64,000 nt of DNA from positions 3,782,001-3,846,000 of the forward strand of contig NZ_CP099397.1 in NCBI RefSeq assembly GCF_021495345.1, read 5' to 3'. Position 1 is the stretch's first letter; every line of letters starts with the position of its first letter. Under the pieces are notes generated by a model. It was not told the DNA's origin, did not search any database, and saw only the letters and a list, made by a program, of their open reading frames with translations. The stretch comes from Pseudomonas hydrolytica. GTDB lineage: Bacteria; Pseudomonadota; Gammaproteobacteria; Pseudomonadales; Pseudomonadaceae. Both the position numbers and the translations under genes were made by a program. Positions 10,313-18,507 of this stretch are shown one piece after another.

Positions 10313-11580
10313 TGACCGCACGCAACACCCTTCCCCTGGCCCTGCTCGGCAGCACCGCGCTGGCGCTCGTGATGCCCACCGCCACCCATGCCGCCGGCTT
10401 CGTCGAAGACGCCAAGGTCACCCTCGGCCTGCGCAACTACTACTTCAACCGCAACTTCCTCAACCACTCCGGCCCGTCGGTGCAGGGCAGCGATCAGGGC
10501 CAGGCGGCCGAGTGGACCCAGAGCTTCATCCTCGATGCCCGCTCCGGTTTCACCCAAGGCACCGTCGGCTTCGGTCTGGACGTACTCGGCCTGTATGCAG
10601 TCAAGCTCGATGGCGGCAAGGGCAGCATCAACAGCGGCCTGCTGCCGGTACATGGCACGGGCAATGACCGTCATGCCCCCGATGATTACGGTCGCACCGC
10701 CGTTGCCGCCAAGGCCAGGTTGTCCAAGACCGAGCTGAAGGTGGGCGAGTGGTTCGCCGTGCTGCCGATCCTGCGCGCGGACGACGGCCGTGCGCTGCCG
10801 CAGACCTTCCAGGGCGCACAGATCACCTCCAGTGAAATCGACGGTCTGAACCTGTACGGCGGCCAGTTCTGGAAGAACAGCCAGCGTAACGACGCCAGCC
10901 GCGAGGACATGTCGTTCAACGGTATCGAGGGCGATGACTTCAACTTCGGCGGCGGTGAGTACCGCTTCAACGGCAACAACACCATGGTCGGCGCATGGCA
11001 TGCGCGCCTGGAGGACGTGTACCAGCAGAGCTTCCTGCAGCTGACCCACAGCCAACCGGTCGGCGACTGGGTGCTGGGCGCCAACCTGGGTTACTTCAAT
11101 GGCAAGGAAGAAGGCGCAGCCAAGGCCGGCAACCTGGACAACAAGGTCTATCAGGGCAGCCTCTCCGCCAAGACCGGCAACAACACCTTCATGGTGGCCT
11201 ACCAGCGCCTGAGCGGCGATACCAAGTTCCTGCGCATTGACGGCTCCAGCGGCGGCACCCTGGTCAACGACGGCTTCACCGCCAGCTTCGACGCGCCCGA
11301 AGAGCGCTCCTGGCAGGTGCGTCACGACTACAATTTCGCCGGCCTCGGCATCCCCGGCCTGACCCTGATGAACCGCTACACCAGCGGCTCCAACATCCAC
11401 ACCGGCGGCCGTACCGATGCCGAGGAATGGGCGCGCGAATCGGAGCTGGCCTACACCATTCAGGAAGGCGGCCTGAAGAACCTGAGCATTCGCTGGCGTA
11501 ACTCCAACGTCCGCCGTGACGTTGGTCAGGATGCCCACGAGAACCGACTGATCATCAACTACCCGCTGTCGATCCTGTAA
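10312..11580 (+). CDS. OprD-family outer membrane porin
   Basis: A 422-residue, 18-stranded substrate-specific porin. The signal peptide ends at THAAG, and the mature part starts with the typical GFVEDAKVTLGLRNYYFNRNF. The chain ends ...RLIINYPLSIL, a normal OprD C-terminus. I chose the ATG at 10312, which has GGGAG 10 bp upstream, over an earlier in-frame ATG at 10279 that would prefix the signal peptide. It stands alone with its own terminator, so the substrate (amino acid or aromatic/organic acid) cannot be told from context. The CA motif at the start codon suggests catabolite repression. Confidence 0.9.
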   Translation: MTARNTLPLALLGSTALALVMPTATHAAGFVEDAKVTLGLRNYYFNRNFLNHSGPSVQGSDQGQAAEWTQSFILDARSGFTQGTVGFGLDVLGLYAVKLDGGKGSINSGLLPVHGTGNDRHAPDDYGRTAVAAKARLSKTELKVGEWFAVLPILRADDGRALPQTFQGAQITSSEIDGLNLYGGQFWKNSQRNDASREDMSFNGIEGDDFNFGGGEYRFNGNNTMVGAWHARLEDVYQQSFLQLTHSQPVGDWVLGANLGYFNGKEEGAAKAGNLDNKVYQGSLSAKTGNNTFMVAYQRLSGDTKFLRIDGSSGGTLVNDGFTASFDAPEERSWQVRHDYNFAGLGIPGLTLMNRYTSGSNIHTGGRTDAEEWARESELAYTIQEGGLKNLSIRWRNSNVRRDVGQDAHENRLIINYPLSIL

Positions 11581-11632
11581 TTCCAGGCGCGCTCGCGCGT
11601 CCGATTGTCTCCATGTGTTTACGGCACTTTAC

Positions 11633-11658
11633 GCCCGTCCTCGTGACGGGCTTTTTTT
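11633..11658 (+). terminator. Rho-independent terminator of the porin gene
   Basis: GCCCGTC-CTCGT-GACGGGC followed by seven T residues; a textbook intrinsic terminator 52 bp past the porin stop. Confidence 0.92.
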
Positions 11659-11696
11659 GCCCGCCAACTTTGACGCTCCCTGCGCGACGTTAACCC

Positions 11697-11849
11697 GTAG
11701 GGTGCGCCGTGCGCACCAGCTCCAATGCCGAACCCTTGGGTGAATGTCGCTTTTTACATCCACCAGAGCGACGGATCGGTAAAGCCTGTCCACCCTGGGC
11801 GCCATACGATGGCTCGCGAGGAGCCCCCGGTGCGCGCGGCGCACCCTAC
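11697..11849. repeat. REP-A inverted pair
   Basis: GTAGGGTGCGCCG-TGCGCACC (11697-11717) faces an inverted copy at 11829-11849. The right-hand GTAG head supplies the TAG stop of the carboxypeptidase gene (11846-11848). Confidence 0.75.
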
Positions 11850-12973
11850 CGCAAGCGCCCTACCATCTGCGCCAGCACCGTCAGCACATCCTGCCCCAGC
11901 TTTTTCGAGCGCGCGCCATTCCAGCCGGTGCGCGGCTGCGGGTTGTCATCGTGATCCTTGAACGGCATCTCGATGGTGAACGACAGGCAATCGAAGGCCT
12001 CGCCCACCGCGTTGCAGGCCAGGGTCAGGTTGGCCTGGCCGGGCTCGTCGCGCGGGTAGCCGAAACGGGTCTGGAACTCGGCGCCTATGCTCACCAGGCG
12101 CTGGCGGAAATCTTCCTCCAGCGCGGCCAGGCGCGGCGTATAGCCGGGGTTACCCTCGCAGCCCGCGGTGAATACGTGGGGGATCTCCTCGTCGCCGTGG
12201 ATATCGAGGAACAGGTCGACGCCGATGCGCTGCATATGCTGCAACGCGAACAGCACCTCGGGGCTGCGCTCGACACTGGCCGACTGCCAGGCGCGATTGA
12301 GGTCCTGCCCCGCCAGGTTGGTACGCAGATGGCCGCGGAAGGCACCGTCCGGATTCATGTTCGGTATCAGGTAGAACTCGGCCTGGCTGAGCAGCGCCTG
12401 GACCTCGGCGTCATGCGGGTCCTGCAGGCGTTCGATCAGCCCCTCCATGAACCACTCGGCCATATGCTCGCCGGGATGCTGCTGGGCGATGAGCCACAGC
12501 TTGCTCGGCGCGGCAGCCTGAGCGCCAATGCGCAGCAGCTGGATATCGCGGCCTTCCAGACTTCGGCCGCAGGCCACCAGTTCGGCCCCCCGCTCCAGGG
12601 CCTGGGCGACGAGGCGCTCGTGGCGCGCTCGCGGATAGGGCTCGAAATAGGCGAACCAGGCCTGCTCGCGCTCGGCAAGCAGCTCGAAGTGCAGTTGACC
12701 GTCCTCGAAACGGGTGGGCACGCGGAACCAGTCCTGCTGGTCGTAGCTGGCCACGGCCTGGTAGCCGTCCCAGGCCTTGTTGTAGGCCGACTGCCCGGCG
12801 TTGGTCAGGCTGAAGGCATGGCGCTGGCCTGGCTGCAGGCCCTCGACCCGGAAATGAAACCACTGGAAGTGATAGCTGTTGAGATCCGGCCGCATGGCCA
12901 GCTGCACCCGCAGCGGGTCGCTGGCATCGATGACCTGGATGTTGCCGCTGTCGAAATCCGCGCTGATCTTCAT
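11846..12973 (-). CDS. M14-family zinc carboxypeptidase, cytosolic CCP-like
   Basis: A 375-residue peptidase with the N-terminal beta-sandwich of the cytosolic carboxypeptidase (Nna1/CCP) branch followed by the M14 domain. Zinc ligands are His166 and Glu169 in QHPGEHMAEW and His259 in LDIHGDEE; the catalytic glutamate is Glu335 in FTIEMPFK. NPDG and RTNLAGQDLNR are further family signatures. There is no signal peptide, so it acts in the cytoplasm. A P. aeruginosa relative has a known structure; bacterial substrates are uncertain. GAGG is 7 bp before the ATG. The TAG stop lies in a REP element. Confidence 0.88.
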   Translation of the reverse strand: MKISADFDSGNIQVIDASDPLRVQLAMRPDLNSYHFQWFHFRVEGLQPGQRHAFSLTNAGQSAYNKAWDGYQAVASYDQQDWFRVPTRFEDGQLHFELLAEREQAWFAYFEPYPRARHERLVAQALERGAELVACGRSLEGRDIQLLRIGAQAAAPSKLWLIAQQHPGEHMAEWFMEGLIERLQDPHDAEVQALLSQAEFYLIPNMNPDGAFRGHLRTNLAGQDLNRAWQSASVERSPEVLFALQHMQRIGVDLFLDIHGDEEIPHVFTAGCEGNPGYTPRLAALEEDFRQRLVSIGAEFQTRFGYPRDEPGQANLTLACNAVGEAFDCLSFTIEMPFKDHDDNPQPRTGWNGARSKKLGQDVLTVLAQMVGRLR

Positions 12974-13124
12974 GGCTGCCTCGAGAACGAAATCAGCGCT
13001 CAGGATTGCAGCTCACCGCGGCAGTGGGAAGTCACGAGCGCGACAGACAGATAAGGCCAGGCGAACTAAGGTGAGCTAGGCAAGCCTAATAGCGACTTTG
13101 CCTCTTGCCCACGGAGTTCAACGC

Positions 13125-13670
13125 ATGCCCAGCCCGACAGCCCCGTTACACACCACCCTGGCCCTGCTCGCCCTGGCGCTGCTGGCCGGATGCGCCGGCC
13201 GCGAGCCCACGACCGCTACTCCCTCGCAGACGCCTACGCCGCAACAGAGCGAACAGCCCGCCATCCAGGATGCGCAGAGCCAGCTGCGCCAGCAGGCCCA
13301 GCGCGGCGACCTGGACAGCCAGTTCCAGCTCGGCAGCAGCTACTTCGTCGGCCAGCCGGAGAAGAACCTCAAGCAGGCCGAATACTGGTGGAAGCAGGCC
13401 GCCGACAAGGGCCACGCCATGGCGGCGGTGAGCCTGGCCTATCTCTATACCGGGCGCGATGCCCCTGAGTTCGCCAACCAGCGCGACATGCTCAAGTACC
13501 TCAATCAGTCGGCCGCTGCAGGCAACCCCATGGCCCAGCATGTGCTGGGCAACCTCTACCGTCGCGGTGAAGGCGGCGTACCACGCGACCCTGACCAGGC
13601 CCAGCGCCTGTACCAGAGCGCCTGCCAGCAGCGCTACGAGCCTTCCTGCGCGGCGCTGGGTGGTCAGTAA
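13125..13670 (+). CDS. Sel1-repeat lipoprotein
   Basis: 181 residues. The lipobox LLAGC follows a hydrophobic signal segment, so the protein should be lipidated and attached to a membrane. A low-complexity Thr/Pro/Gln linker leads to about three Sel1-like repeats (for example ADKGHAMAAVSLAYLY and GNPMAQHVLGNLYRRGEGG), which mediate protein contacts. I chose the ATG at 13125, with GGAG upstream, over a start 27 bp earlier. Function unknown; divergent from the carboxypeptidase. Confidence 0.8.
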   Translation: MPSPTAPLHTTLALLALALLAGCAGREPTTATPSQTPTPQQSEQPAIQDAQSQLRQQAQRGDLDSQFQLGSSYFVGQPEKNLKQAEYWWKQAADKGHAMAAVSLAYLYTGRDAPEFANQRDMLKYLNQSAAAGNPMAQHVLGNLYRRGEGGVPRDPDQAQRLYQSACQQRYEPSCAALGGQ

Positions 13671-13685
13671 GTCGAATGCCCGTTC

Positions 13686-14108
13686 CTAGGGTTGAAGGTC
13701 AAACAGCGCCTTGCCGCTTTCCATGTCGCTCGGGGCGGAGAAGTGTTCGTGGAAGATCAGCCAGCGGCCACCCTGGCGGCGCAGGCACTGGGTCACGCGC
13801 ATCCAGCAGGTCTGCAGCTCGCCCTTCTCATTGCTGCCACCGCAGTGCAACAGGTAATGGGTCACGCCGAGATCGCCGCTGGCGGTGTAGGTCGGCTCGT
13901 GGGGCTCGAACATACCTGGGCCGCTGCACATCTCCATGCAGGCCTGCCAATGTGCCTGGTATGCCGGGCGCCCCTGGAAGCGCAAGGGGCCCACGGCATC
14001 GTAGGACACCACGTCCTCGGCGTAGTGACTCATGATGCGCGCCACGTCCTTGCTGCGGCAGGCTTCGGTCCAGTCGTTCAGAGCATCTTGCAGTTCGTGC
14101 TGACTCAT
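13686..14108 (-). CDS. SnoaL-like / DUF4440 NTF2-fold protein
   Basis: 140 residues of the NTF2 superfamily, with the helix pattern WTEACRSKDVARIMSHYAEDVVSYD typical of SnoaL-like ketosteroid-isomerase-fold proteins. AAGGAG 7 bp before the ATG at 14108 favours this start over a longer frame. It is the last gene of a three-gene run (YCII, DUF899, SnoaL), 20 bp behind the DUF899 gene. Similar trios often accompany ECF sigma factors of the SigJ/ECF41 type, but none is seen here. Enzymatic role unproven. Confidence 0.75.
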   Translation of the reverse strand: MSQHELQDALNDWTEACRSKDVARIMSHYAEDVVSYDAVGPLRFQGRPAYQAHWQACMEMCSGPGMFEPHEPTYTASGDLGVTHYLLHCGGSNEKGELQTCWMRVTQCLRRQGGRWLIFHEHFSAPSDMESGKALFDLQP

Positions 14109-14128
14109 GTCGTTCTCCTTCGCTGAAG

Positions 14129-14911
14129 TCAGGCCTTGTGGCCGCAGCAGTCGTGGGTGGGCGCGCTCTGTTCGTACTCGTCGTGCAGGCGCGTCCAGTT
14201 GAGCCCCTTGCCGTCCAGATCGGGCATGCCGTCCCAACCCTCGCCGCGGCCAAAAGGCGTGAAGTCGAGGAAATGGAAGCTGCTCATCAGCATCTCCAGC
14301 CCTCGGCCGTAACAGGAATAGGTGTGGTAGATCCGCCCGCCGTCGCGCAGGAACACGCTGACGCCGGGCTGCTCGCCCTGGATGTGATAGGTCAGGCCCA
14401 GGCGCTCGAGCTCGTCCTTATCGCGGTAGTTGTATTCGACCGGCGCGACCTGCTCGTCGGTGGTGGCGTGGTAGTCGTAGTTGAAGCGGCTGCCGTAGGA
14501 GCTGTACCAGGGCAGGGTCCAGCCCATGCGCCGCTTGAAGGCTTCGAGGTCGGCCAAGGGCGCGCGCGAGACCAGCACAAGATTGGTGTCGCGGGCATGC
14601 AGATGGGCCTGGTGGCCGATGTTGTCCACCAGGCAGGAACAGCCGTCGCAGCCCTCGCCGCGATCCATGTGGTACATGAAGTGGTAGACGATCAGCTGGC
14701 GGCGCCCGTGGAACAGCGCCTCCAGACCGACCTCGCCCTGCGGGCCGTCGAAGCGGTAATCCTCTTCCACCAGCACCATGGGCAGGGCACGGCGGGCGCG
14801 GTTGATTGCGTCGCGCTGACGGGTCAGCACCTTTTCCTGTTCGAGCAGCGCCTTGCGCGCTGCCAGCCACTGCTCACGCGTGGCGACTTCGGGGATATAG
14901 CGGCGATCCAT
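14129..14911 (-). CDS. DUF899 thioredoxin-like family protein
   Basis: 260 residues matching the DUF899 family: LPMVLVEEDYRFDGPQGEVGLEALF, then the paired-cysteine motif GEGCDGCSCLVDN, and the C-terminal DFTPFGRGE. The fold is thioredoxin-like and the cysteines may be redox active. It ends with a CCGHKA tail. It is the middle gene of the YCII-DUF899-SnoaL run. No direct substrate is known to me. Confidence 0.82.
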   Translation of the reverse strand: MDRRYIPEVATREQWLAARKALLEQEKVLTRQRDAINRARRALPMVLVEEDYRFDGPQGEVGLEALFHGRRQLIVYHFMYHMDRGEGCDGCSCLVDNIGHQAHLHARDTNLVLVSRAPLADLEAFKRRMGWTLPWYSSYGSRFNYDYHATTDEQVAPVEYNYRDKDELERLGLTYHIQGEQPGVSVFLRDGGRIYHTYSCYGRGLEMLMSSFHFLDFTPFGRGEGWDGMPDLDGKGLNWTRLHDEYEQSAPTHDCCGHKA

Positions 14912-14944
14912 GGCGGTTCTCCCGGTTGATCGAGTCTTGCCGGC

Positions 14945-15319
14945 TCAGTGCTGGCCGGCCTGCAGCTGCGCCGGCTGGATATCCAGCTCGCGCACCGGGC
15001 GCACCTCCACGCAGCCGACACGGGCGGCGGGAATGTGTCCGGCGAGCTGGATGGCCTCGTTGAGGTCGCGCGCCTCCACCAGATAGAAGCCGGCCAGTTG
15101 CTCCTTGGTTTCGGCGAAGGGGCCGTCGGTGATCGCCAGCTTGCCGCCGCGCATGCGTACGGTGGTGGCGGTCTGCACCGACTGCAGCGCCTCGGCGGCG
15201 AGCATGCGCCCGCTCTCCTGTACTGCATTGGCGTAGGCGAAGCACTCGCTGTCATGCGGGCTGTCGGGGGAGCTGTGCAGCTCCTGTTCGTTGGCGTAGA
15301 CGAGGCAGAGGTATTTCAT
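14945..15319 (-). CDS. YCII-related (DGPF) domain protein
   Basis: 124 residues with MKYLCLVYANE at the N-terminus and the TDGPFAETKEQLAGFYLVEA signature that names the DGPF/YCII family. The fold is a ferredoxin-like dimer related to YciI. Such proteins are commonly encoded beside ECF sigma factors; here the partners are DUF899 and SnoaL-like genes 33 bp downstream. Probable first gene of that operon. Confidence 0.8.
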   Translation of the reverse strand: MKYLCLVYANEQELHSSPDSPHDSECFAYANAVQESGRMLAAEALQSVQTATTVRMRGGKLAITDGPFAETKEQLAGFYLVEARDLNEAIQLAGHIPAARVGCVEVRPVRELDIQPAQLQAGQH

Positions 15320-15417
15320 AGCGCGCTCCAGTTCCTTGGTGGGTGGGTACTGGATAGTCGAATGCGCCGGGAACGTTTCGACAATGGTCGGAAAAATATC
15401 GCAGAAGCCGATAAACG

Positions 15418-15511
15418 GTAGGGTGCGCCATGCGCACCCGCCTCTCCGTATTCCTTGCGCACTGCCTATTAGAAGTCTGCCGGCAACCTCGGTGCGCGCG
15501 GTGCCCCCTAC
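15418..15511. repeat. REP-A inverted pair
   Basis: GTAGGGTGCGCCA-TGCGCACC at 15418-15438 faces an inverted, slightly degraded copy at 15491-15511. The CTA at 15508-15510 in the second copy is the TAG stop of the GntR gene. Confidence 0.7.
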
Positions 15512-16227
15512 TCGGGGACTTCGACGCTGACGTGAATGGCGTCGTGGCGCCAGAACTCCAGGTCGCAGTCGATGATGCGCCCGTGCTGGTCACGGTTGAC
15601 CCGGGTGATGCGCAGCGCCGGGCTACCGGGCGCCACCTTGAGGCTGGCCGCAGCTTCGGCATGCAGCGCGGTAGGCACCATGTCGAAGCGCACGCGACCG
15701 TAGTGAATGCCGTACTCGCTGGCGTAGAGGTCGGTCAGCGAGCGGGTCAGGTCGAAGTCGAGGATGCCGGGGAAATAGGCCGGGTTGAGATAGTGCTCGA
15801 CGTACAGCACCAGGCGCCCGTCGATGCGCCGCGCGCGGCATACCTGATAGACGCTCGACAGCGCCGGCAGCTCCAGCACCTGGCAGATTTCCGCACTGGC
15901 CGGCATCAGCCTGGCGCTCAGCACTTCGGTAGCCGGTACCCGCCCCTGCTCGGCCACCATGGCGTGGAAGTGGGTGCGAACCAGCGGGTTGTAGGCCACC
16001 CGCGTCGGTGAAACGAACCAGCCGCGCCGCTCCTCACGATAGACCAGCCCCTGCGCCTCCAGTTGCCCGAGCGCCTCGCGCAGAGTGATGCGCGTGGTAT
16101 CGAACAGTTCGCTGAGCCTGCGCTCGGCCGGCAGCTTGCTGCCGGAGGGCAACAGGCCCCGGTCTATCTGCTCCTGCAGGGCGCGGCAGATGATGGTGAC
16201 GGCCCGCGGCGCTTCTTCGCGCATCAA
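15508..16227 (-). CDS. GntR-family regulator with UTRA domain (HutC/PhnF type)
   Basis: 239 residues: winged helix-turn-helix with GSKLPAERRLSELFDTTRITLREALGQLEAQGLV (about residues 28-62), then a UTRA ligand-binding domain. Divergent from the ABC/hydrolase operon at 16540. A perfect palindrome, TGGACTAGTCCA, lies 12 bp before its start codon and a second copy precedes the operon, so it probably represses both. PhnF-like members sense phosphonates or phosphate esters, which suits the downstream hydrolases; the ligand is not known. The TAG stop is provided by a REP element. Confidence 0.85.
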   Translation of the reverse strand: MMREEAPRAVTIICRALQEQIDRGLLPSGSKLPAERRLSELFDTTRITLREALGQLEAQGLVYREERRGWFVSPTRVAYNPLVRTHFHAMVAEQGRVPATEVLSARLMPASAEICQVLELPALSSVYQVCRARRIDGRLVLYVEHYLNPAYFPGILDFDLTRSLTDLYASEYGIHYGRVRFDMVPTALHAEAAASLKVAPGSPALRITRVNRDQHGRIIDCDLEFWRHDAIHVSVEVPE

Positions 16228-16239
16228 TATCTCCCCTTT

Positions 16240-16251
16240 TGGACTAGTCCA
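16240..16251. promoter_or_regulatory. Putative GntR/UTRA operator O1
   Basis: TGGACTAGTCCA, a perfect 12-bp palindrome, 12 bp upstream of the regulator start codon. It shares the TGG-N-CTAG-N-CCA plan with the site at 16502. Confidence 0.65.
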
Positions 16252-16501
16252 GCCCCATGACAGGGCAAAAGCCTTCGCTAAGACGGGTTACAAGACTAGG
16301 CAGTCTAGATGACTGATAGATGACAACTCTGCTGCAAGCACGCCGCATGCCACCGCCATGCTTACTCACAGCCCAGCAAATCAGCCACTTATCCATGGTC
16401 TACGCTTGTGAAGCGCACCGGCCCGCTGCACCTAGACATCTGCCACTGGTGGCCGGACATAAAACTGTCATCGAAGGCGCCTAGATTGGCTCGGGTATTG
16501 C

Positions 16502-16513
16502 TGATCTAGACCA
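16502..16513. promoter_or_regulatory. Putative GntR/UTRA operator O2
   Basis: TGATCTAGACCA differs from a perfect TGG-TCTAGA-CCA palindrome at one base and lies 26 bp before the binding-protein ATG. Another partial match, AGTCTAGATGACT, is at 16302-16314. The rest of the 312-bp gap holds no gene. Confidence 0.6.
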
Positions 16514-16539
16514 ACACTCTCACTGCAAAGGAGTTTCCA

Positions 16540-17598
16540 ATGAAACAACTGCTGCTGGCTTCACTGATGGGCTCGGCCATCGCCCTGGCGACCTCCGCCA
16601 TGGCCGAAGGCACCGACTTGCAGGCACTGGAAAAGGCCGCACGCGCCGAAGGCGCGGTGAATAGCGTGGGTATGCCCGACAGCTGGGCCAACTGGAAAGA
16701 CACCTGGGCCGATCTGGCCAAGCTTTACGGCCTCAAGCACCAGGACACCGACATGAGCTCGGCGCAGGAAATCGCCAAGTTCGCCGCCGAGAAGGAAAAC
16801 GCCACCGCCGATATCGGTGACGTCGGCGCCGCCTTCGGCCCCATCGCCGTGCAGCAGGGCGTGACCCAGCCGTACAAGCCGAGCACCTGGGAGCAGATTC
16901 CGGACTGGGCCAAGGACAAGGACGGCCACTGGATGCTGGCCTACACCGGCTCCATCGCCTTCATCGTCAACAAGCAACTGGTCAAGGATATTCCGCGTTC
17001 CTGGGCCGACCTGAAAACCGGCACCTACAAGGTCGCCGCCGGTGACGTCAGCACCGCCGCGCAGGCCACCAACGGCGTGCTGGCCGCGGCCATCGCCCTG
17101 GGTGGCAACGAGAGCAACATCCAGCCGGCGCTGGACCTGTACGCCGACCTGGCCAAGCAGCGCCGCCTGTCGCTGGCCAACCCGACCATCCAGACCCTGG
17201 AGAAGGGTGAAGTGGAAGTCGGCGTGGTCTGGGACTTCAACGGCCTGTCCTACCGCGACCAGATCGACCCCGAGCGCTTCGAGGTGCTGATCCCGTCCGA
17301 CGGTTCGGTGATCTCCGGCTACAGCACCATCATCAACAAGTGGGCGAAGAACCCCAACGCCGCCAAACTGACCCGCGAATACATCCTCAGCGATGCCGGG
17401 CAGATCAATCTGGCCAAGGGCCACGCCCGTCCGATCCGCGCCGAGCACATCGACCTGCCGGCCGAGGTACAGGCCAAGCTGCTGCCGCAAGAGCAGTACG
17501 CCAAGGTCCAGCCGATCAAGGATGCCGCCGCCTGGGAAGCCACCTCCAAGGCACTGCCGCGGCTGTGGCAGGAGCACGTGATCATCAATATGAATTGA
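16540..17598 (+). CDS. ABC transporter periplasmic solute-binding protein (family 1)
   Basis: 352 residues with a Sec signal peptide cleaved near AMA-E. It belongs to the extracellular solute-binding family 1 group that includes ferric, hexose-phosphate (AfuA) and 2-aminoethylphosphonate binders. No tyrosine cluster typical of ferric binding is obvious. AAGGAG is well placed before the ATG. It opens an operon with a phosphodiesterase-like hydrolase, two permeases, an ATPase and a HAD phosphatase, so the ligand is probably an organophosphate or phosphonate. A REP pair separates it from the next gene, perhaps keeping its mRNA more abundant. Confidence 0.85.
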   Translation: MKQLLLASLMGSAIALATSAMAEGTDLQALEKAARAEGAVNSVGMPDSWANWKDTWADLAKLYGLKHQDTDMSSAQEIAKFAAEKENATADIGDVGAAFGPIAVQQGVTQPYKPSTWEQIPDWAKDKDGHWMLAYTGSIAFIVNKQLVKDIPRSWADLKTGTYKVAAGDVSTAAQATNGVLAAAIALGGNESNIQPALDLYADLAKQRRLSLANPTIQTLEKGEVEVGVVWDFNGLSYRDQIDPERFEVLIPSDGSVISGYSTIINKWAKNPNAAKLTREYILSDAGQINLAKGHARPIRAEHIDLPAEVQAKLLPQEQYAKVQPIKDAAAWEATSKALPRLWQEHVIINMN

Positions 17599-17621
17599 TG
17601 CAGCCGCGACACCATTGATCC

Positions 17622-17681
17622 GTAGCCCGGATGAAATCCGGGGCAATCGCCAAGTACGCCCCCGGATTGCATCCGGGCTAC
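17622..17681. repeat. REP-B inverted pair inside the ABC operon
   Basis: GTAGCCCGGATGAAATCCGG at 17622 faces GCATCCGGGCTAC ending at 17681. It falls just after the binding-protein gene, where a stem-loop could stabilise the upstream mRNA. Confidence 0.7.
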
Positions 17682-17700
17682 GACCGAACGAGAGAAACCC

Positions 17701-18507
17701 ATGAAGCACAACGTCATCCTGGTGGTACTGGATGGCCTGAGCTATCAGGTGGCCCAGCATGCGCTGGGCCACCTGTTGGCTTACTGCCAGGCCGGGCGCG
17801 CTGCGCTGTACAAGCTCGACTGCGCACTGCCGGCACTGTCCCGCCCGCTCTACGAATGCATCCTCACCGGCGTGGCGCCCATCGACAGCGGCATCGTGCA
17901 CAACGATGTGGTACGCCTGTCGAATCAGCGCAGCATCTTTCACTACGCCCGTGACGCCGGCCTGAGCACCGCCGCCGCGGCCTATCACTGGGTCAGCGAG
18001 CTTTACAACCGCGCGCCCTTCCAGGCCGCCCGCGACCGCCACACCAGCGATGAGTCGCTGCCGATCCAGTACGGCCACTTCTATTACGCCGACCATTACC
18101 CGGATTCGCACCTGCTGGCCGATGCCGACAGCCTGCGCCAGCTTCACGCGCCGAACCTGCTGCTGGTGCACCCGATGAACATCGACGACGCCGGCCACAA
18201 GCACGGCCTCGACAGTTCGCAGTACCGCAACGCCGCGCGCATGGCCGACGTGCTGCTGGCCGAATATATCCAGACCTGGCTCGACGCCGGTTACCAGATT
18301 CTGGTGACTGCCGACCACGGCATGAACAACGACCGCAGCCACAACGGCGTGCTGCCGGAAGAGCGCGAAGTGCCGCTGATCGTTCTCGGCAGCGCCTTCA
18401 GCCTCGATCCTGCAGCCCGCCCACAACAGACCGAGCTGTGCGGCACCATCTGCCAGCTGCTCGGCGCGGCCCACGACAAACCCTGGTGCAGGGAATTGCT
18501 TGCATGA
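17701..18507 (+). CDS. Alkaline phosphatase superfamily (NPP-like) hydrolase, cytoplasmic
   Basis: 268 residues without a signal peptide. The two-metal site of nucleotide pyrophosphatase/phosphodiesterases can be traced: Asp11 in VVLDG, Asp162 and His166 in IDDAGHKHG, Asp205-His206 in ADHGMNN, and His214. The nucleophile position, ten residues before the LTG glycine, is Ser47, where NPPs and phosphonoacetate hydrolase have threonine. It is shorter than most NPPs (about 400 residues). It should hydrolyse a phosphodiester, phosphomonoester or phosphonate imported by the ABC transporter encoded around it. The stop overlaps the permease ATG (ATGA). Confidence 0.82.
   Translation: MKHNVILVVLDGLSYQVAQHALGHLLAYCQAGRAALYKLDCALPALSRPLYECILTGVAPIDSGIVHNDVVRLSNQRSIFHYARDAGLSTAAAAYHWVSELYNRAPFQAARDRHTSDESLPIQYGHFYYADHYPDSHLLADADSLRQLHAPNLLLVHPMNIDDAGHKHGLDSSQYRNAARMADVLLAEYIQTWLDAGYQILVTADHGMNNDRSHNGVLPEEREVPLIVLGSAFSLDPAARPQQTELCGTICQLLGAAHDKPWCRELLA

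Noticed and set aside
16540..17598. Ferric-iron binding protein FbpA
   Set aside because: No clear tyrosine pair for iron and the operon context is phosphate hydrolysis rather than iron.
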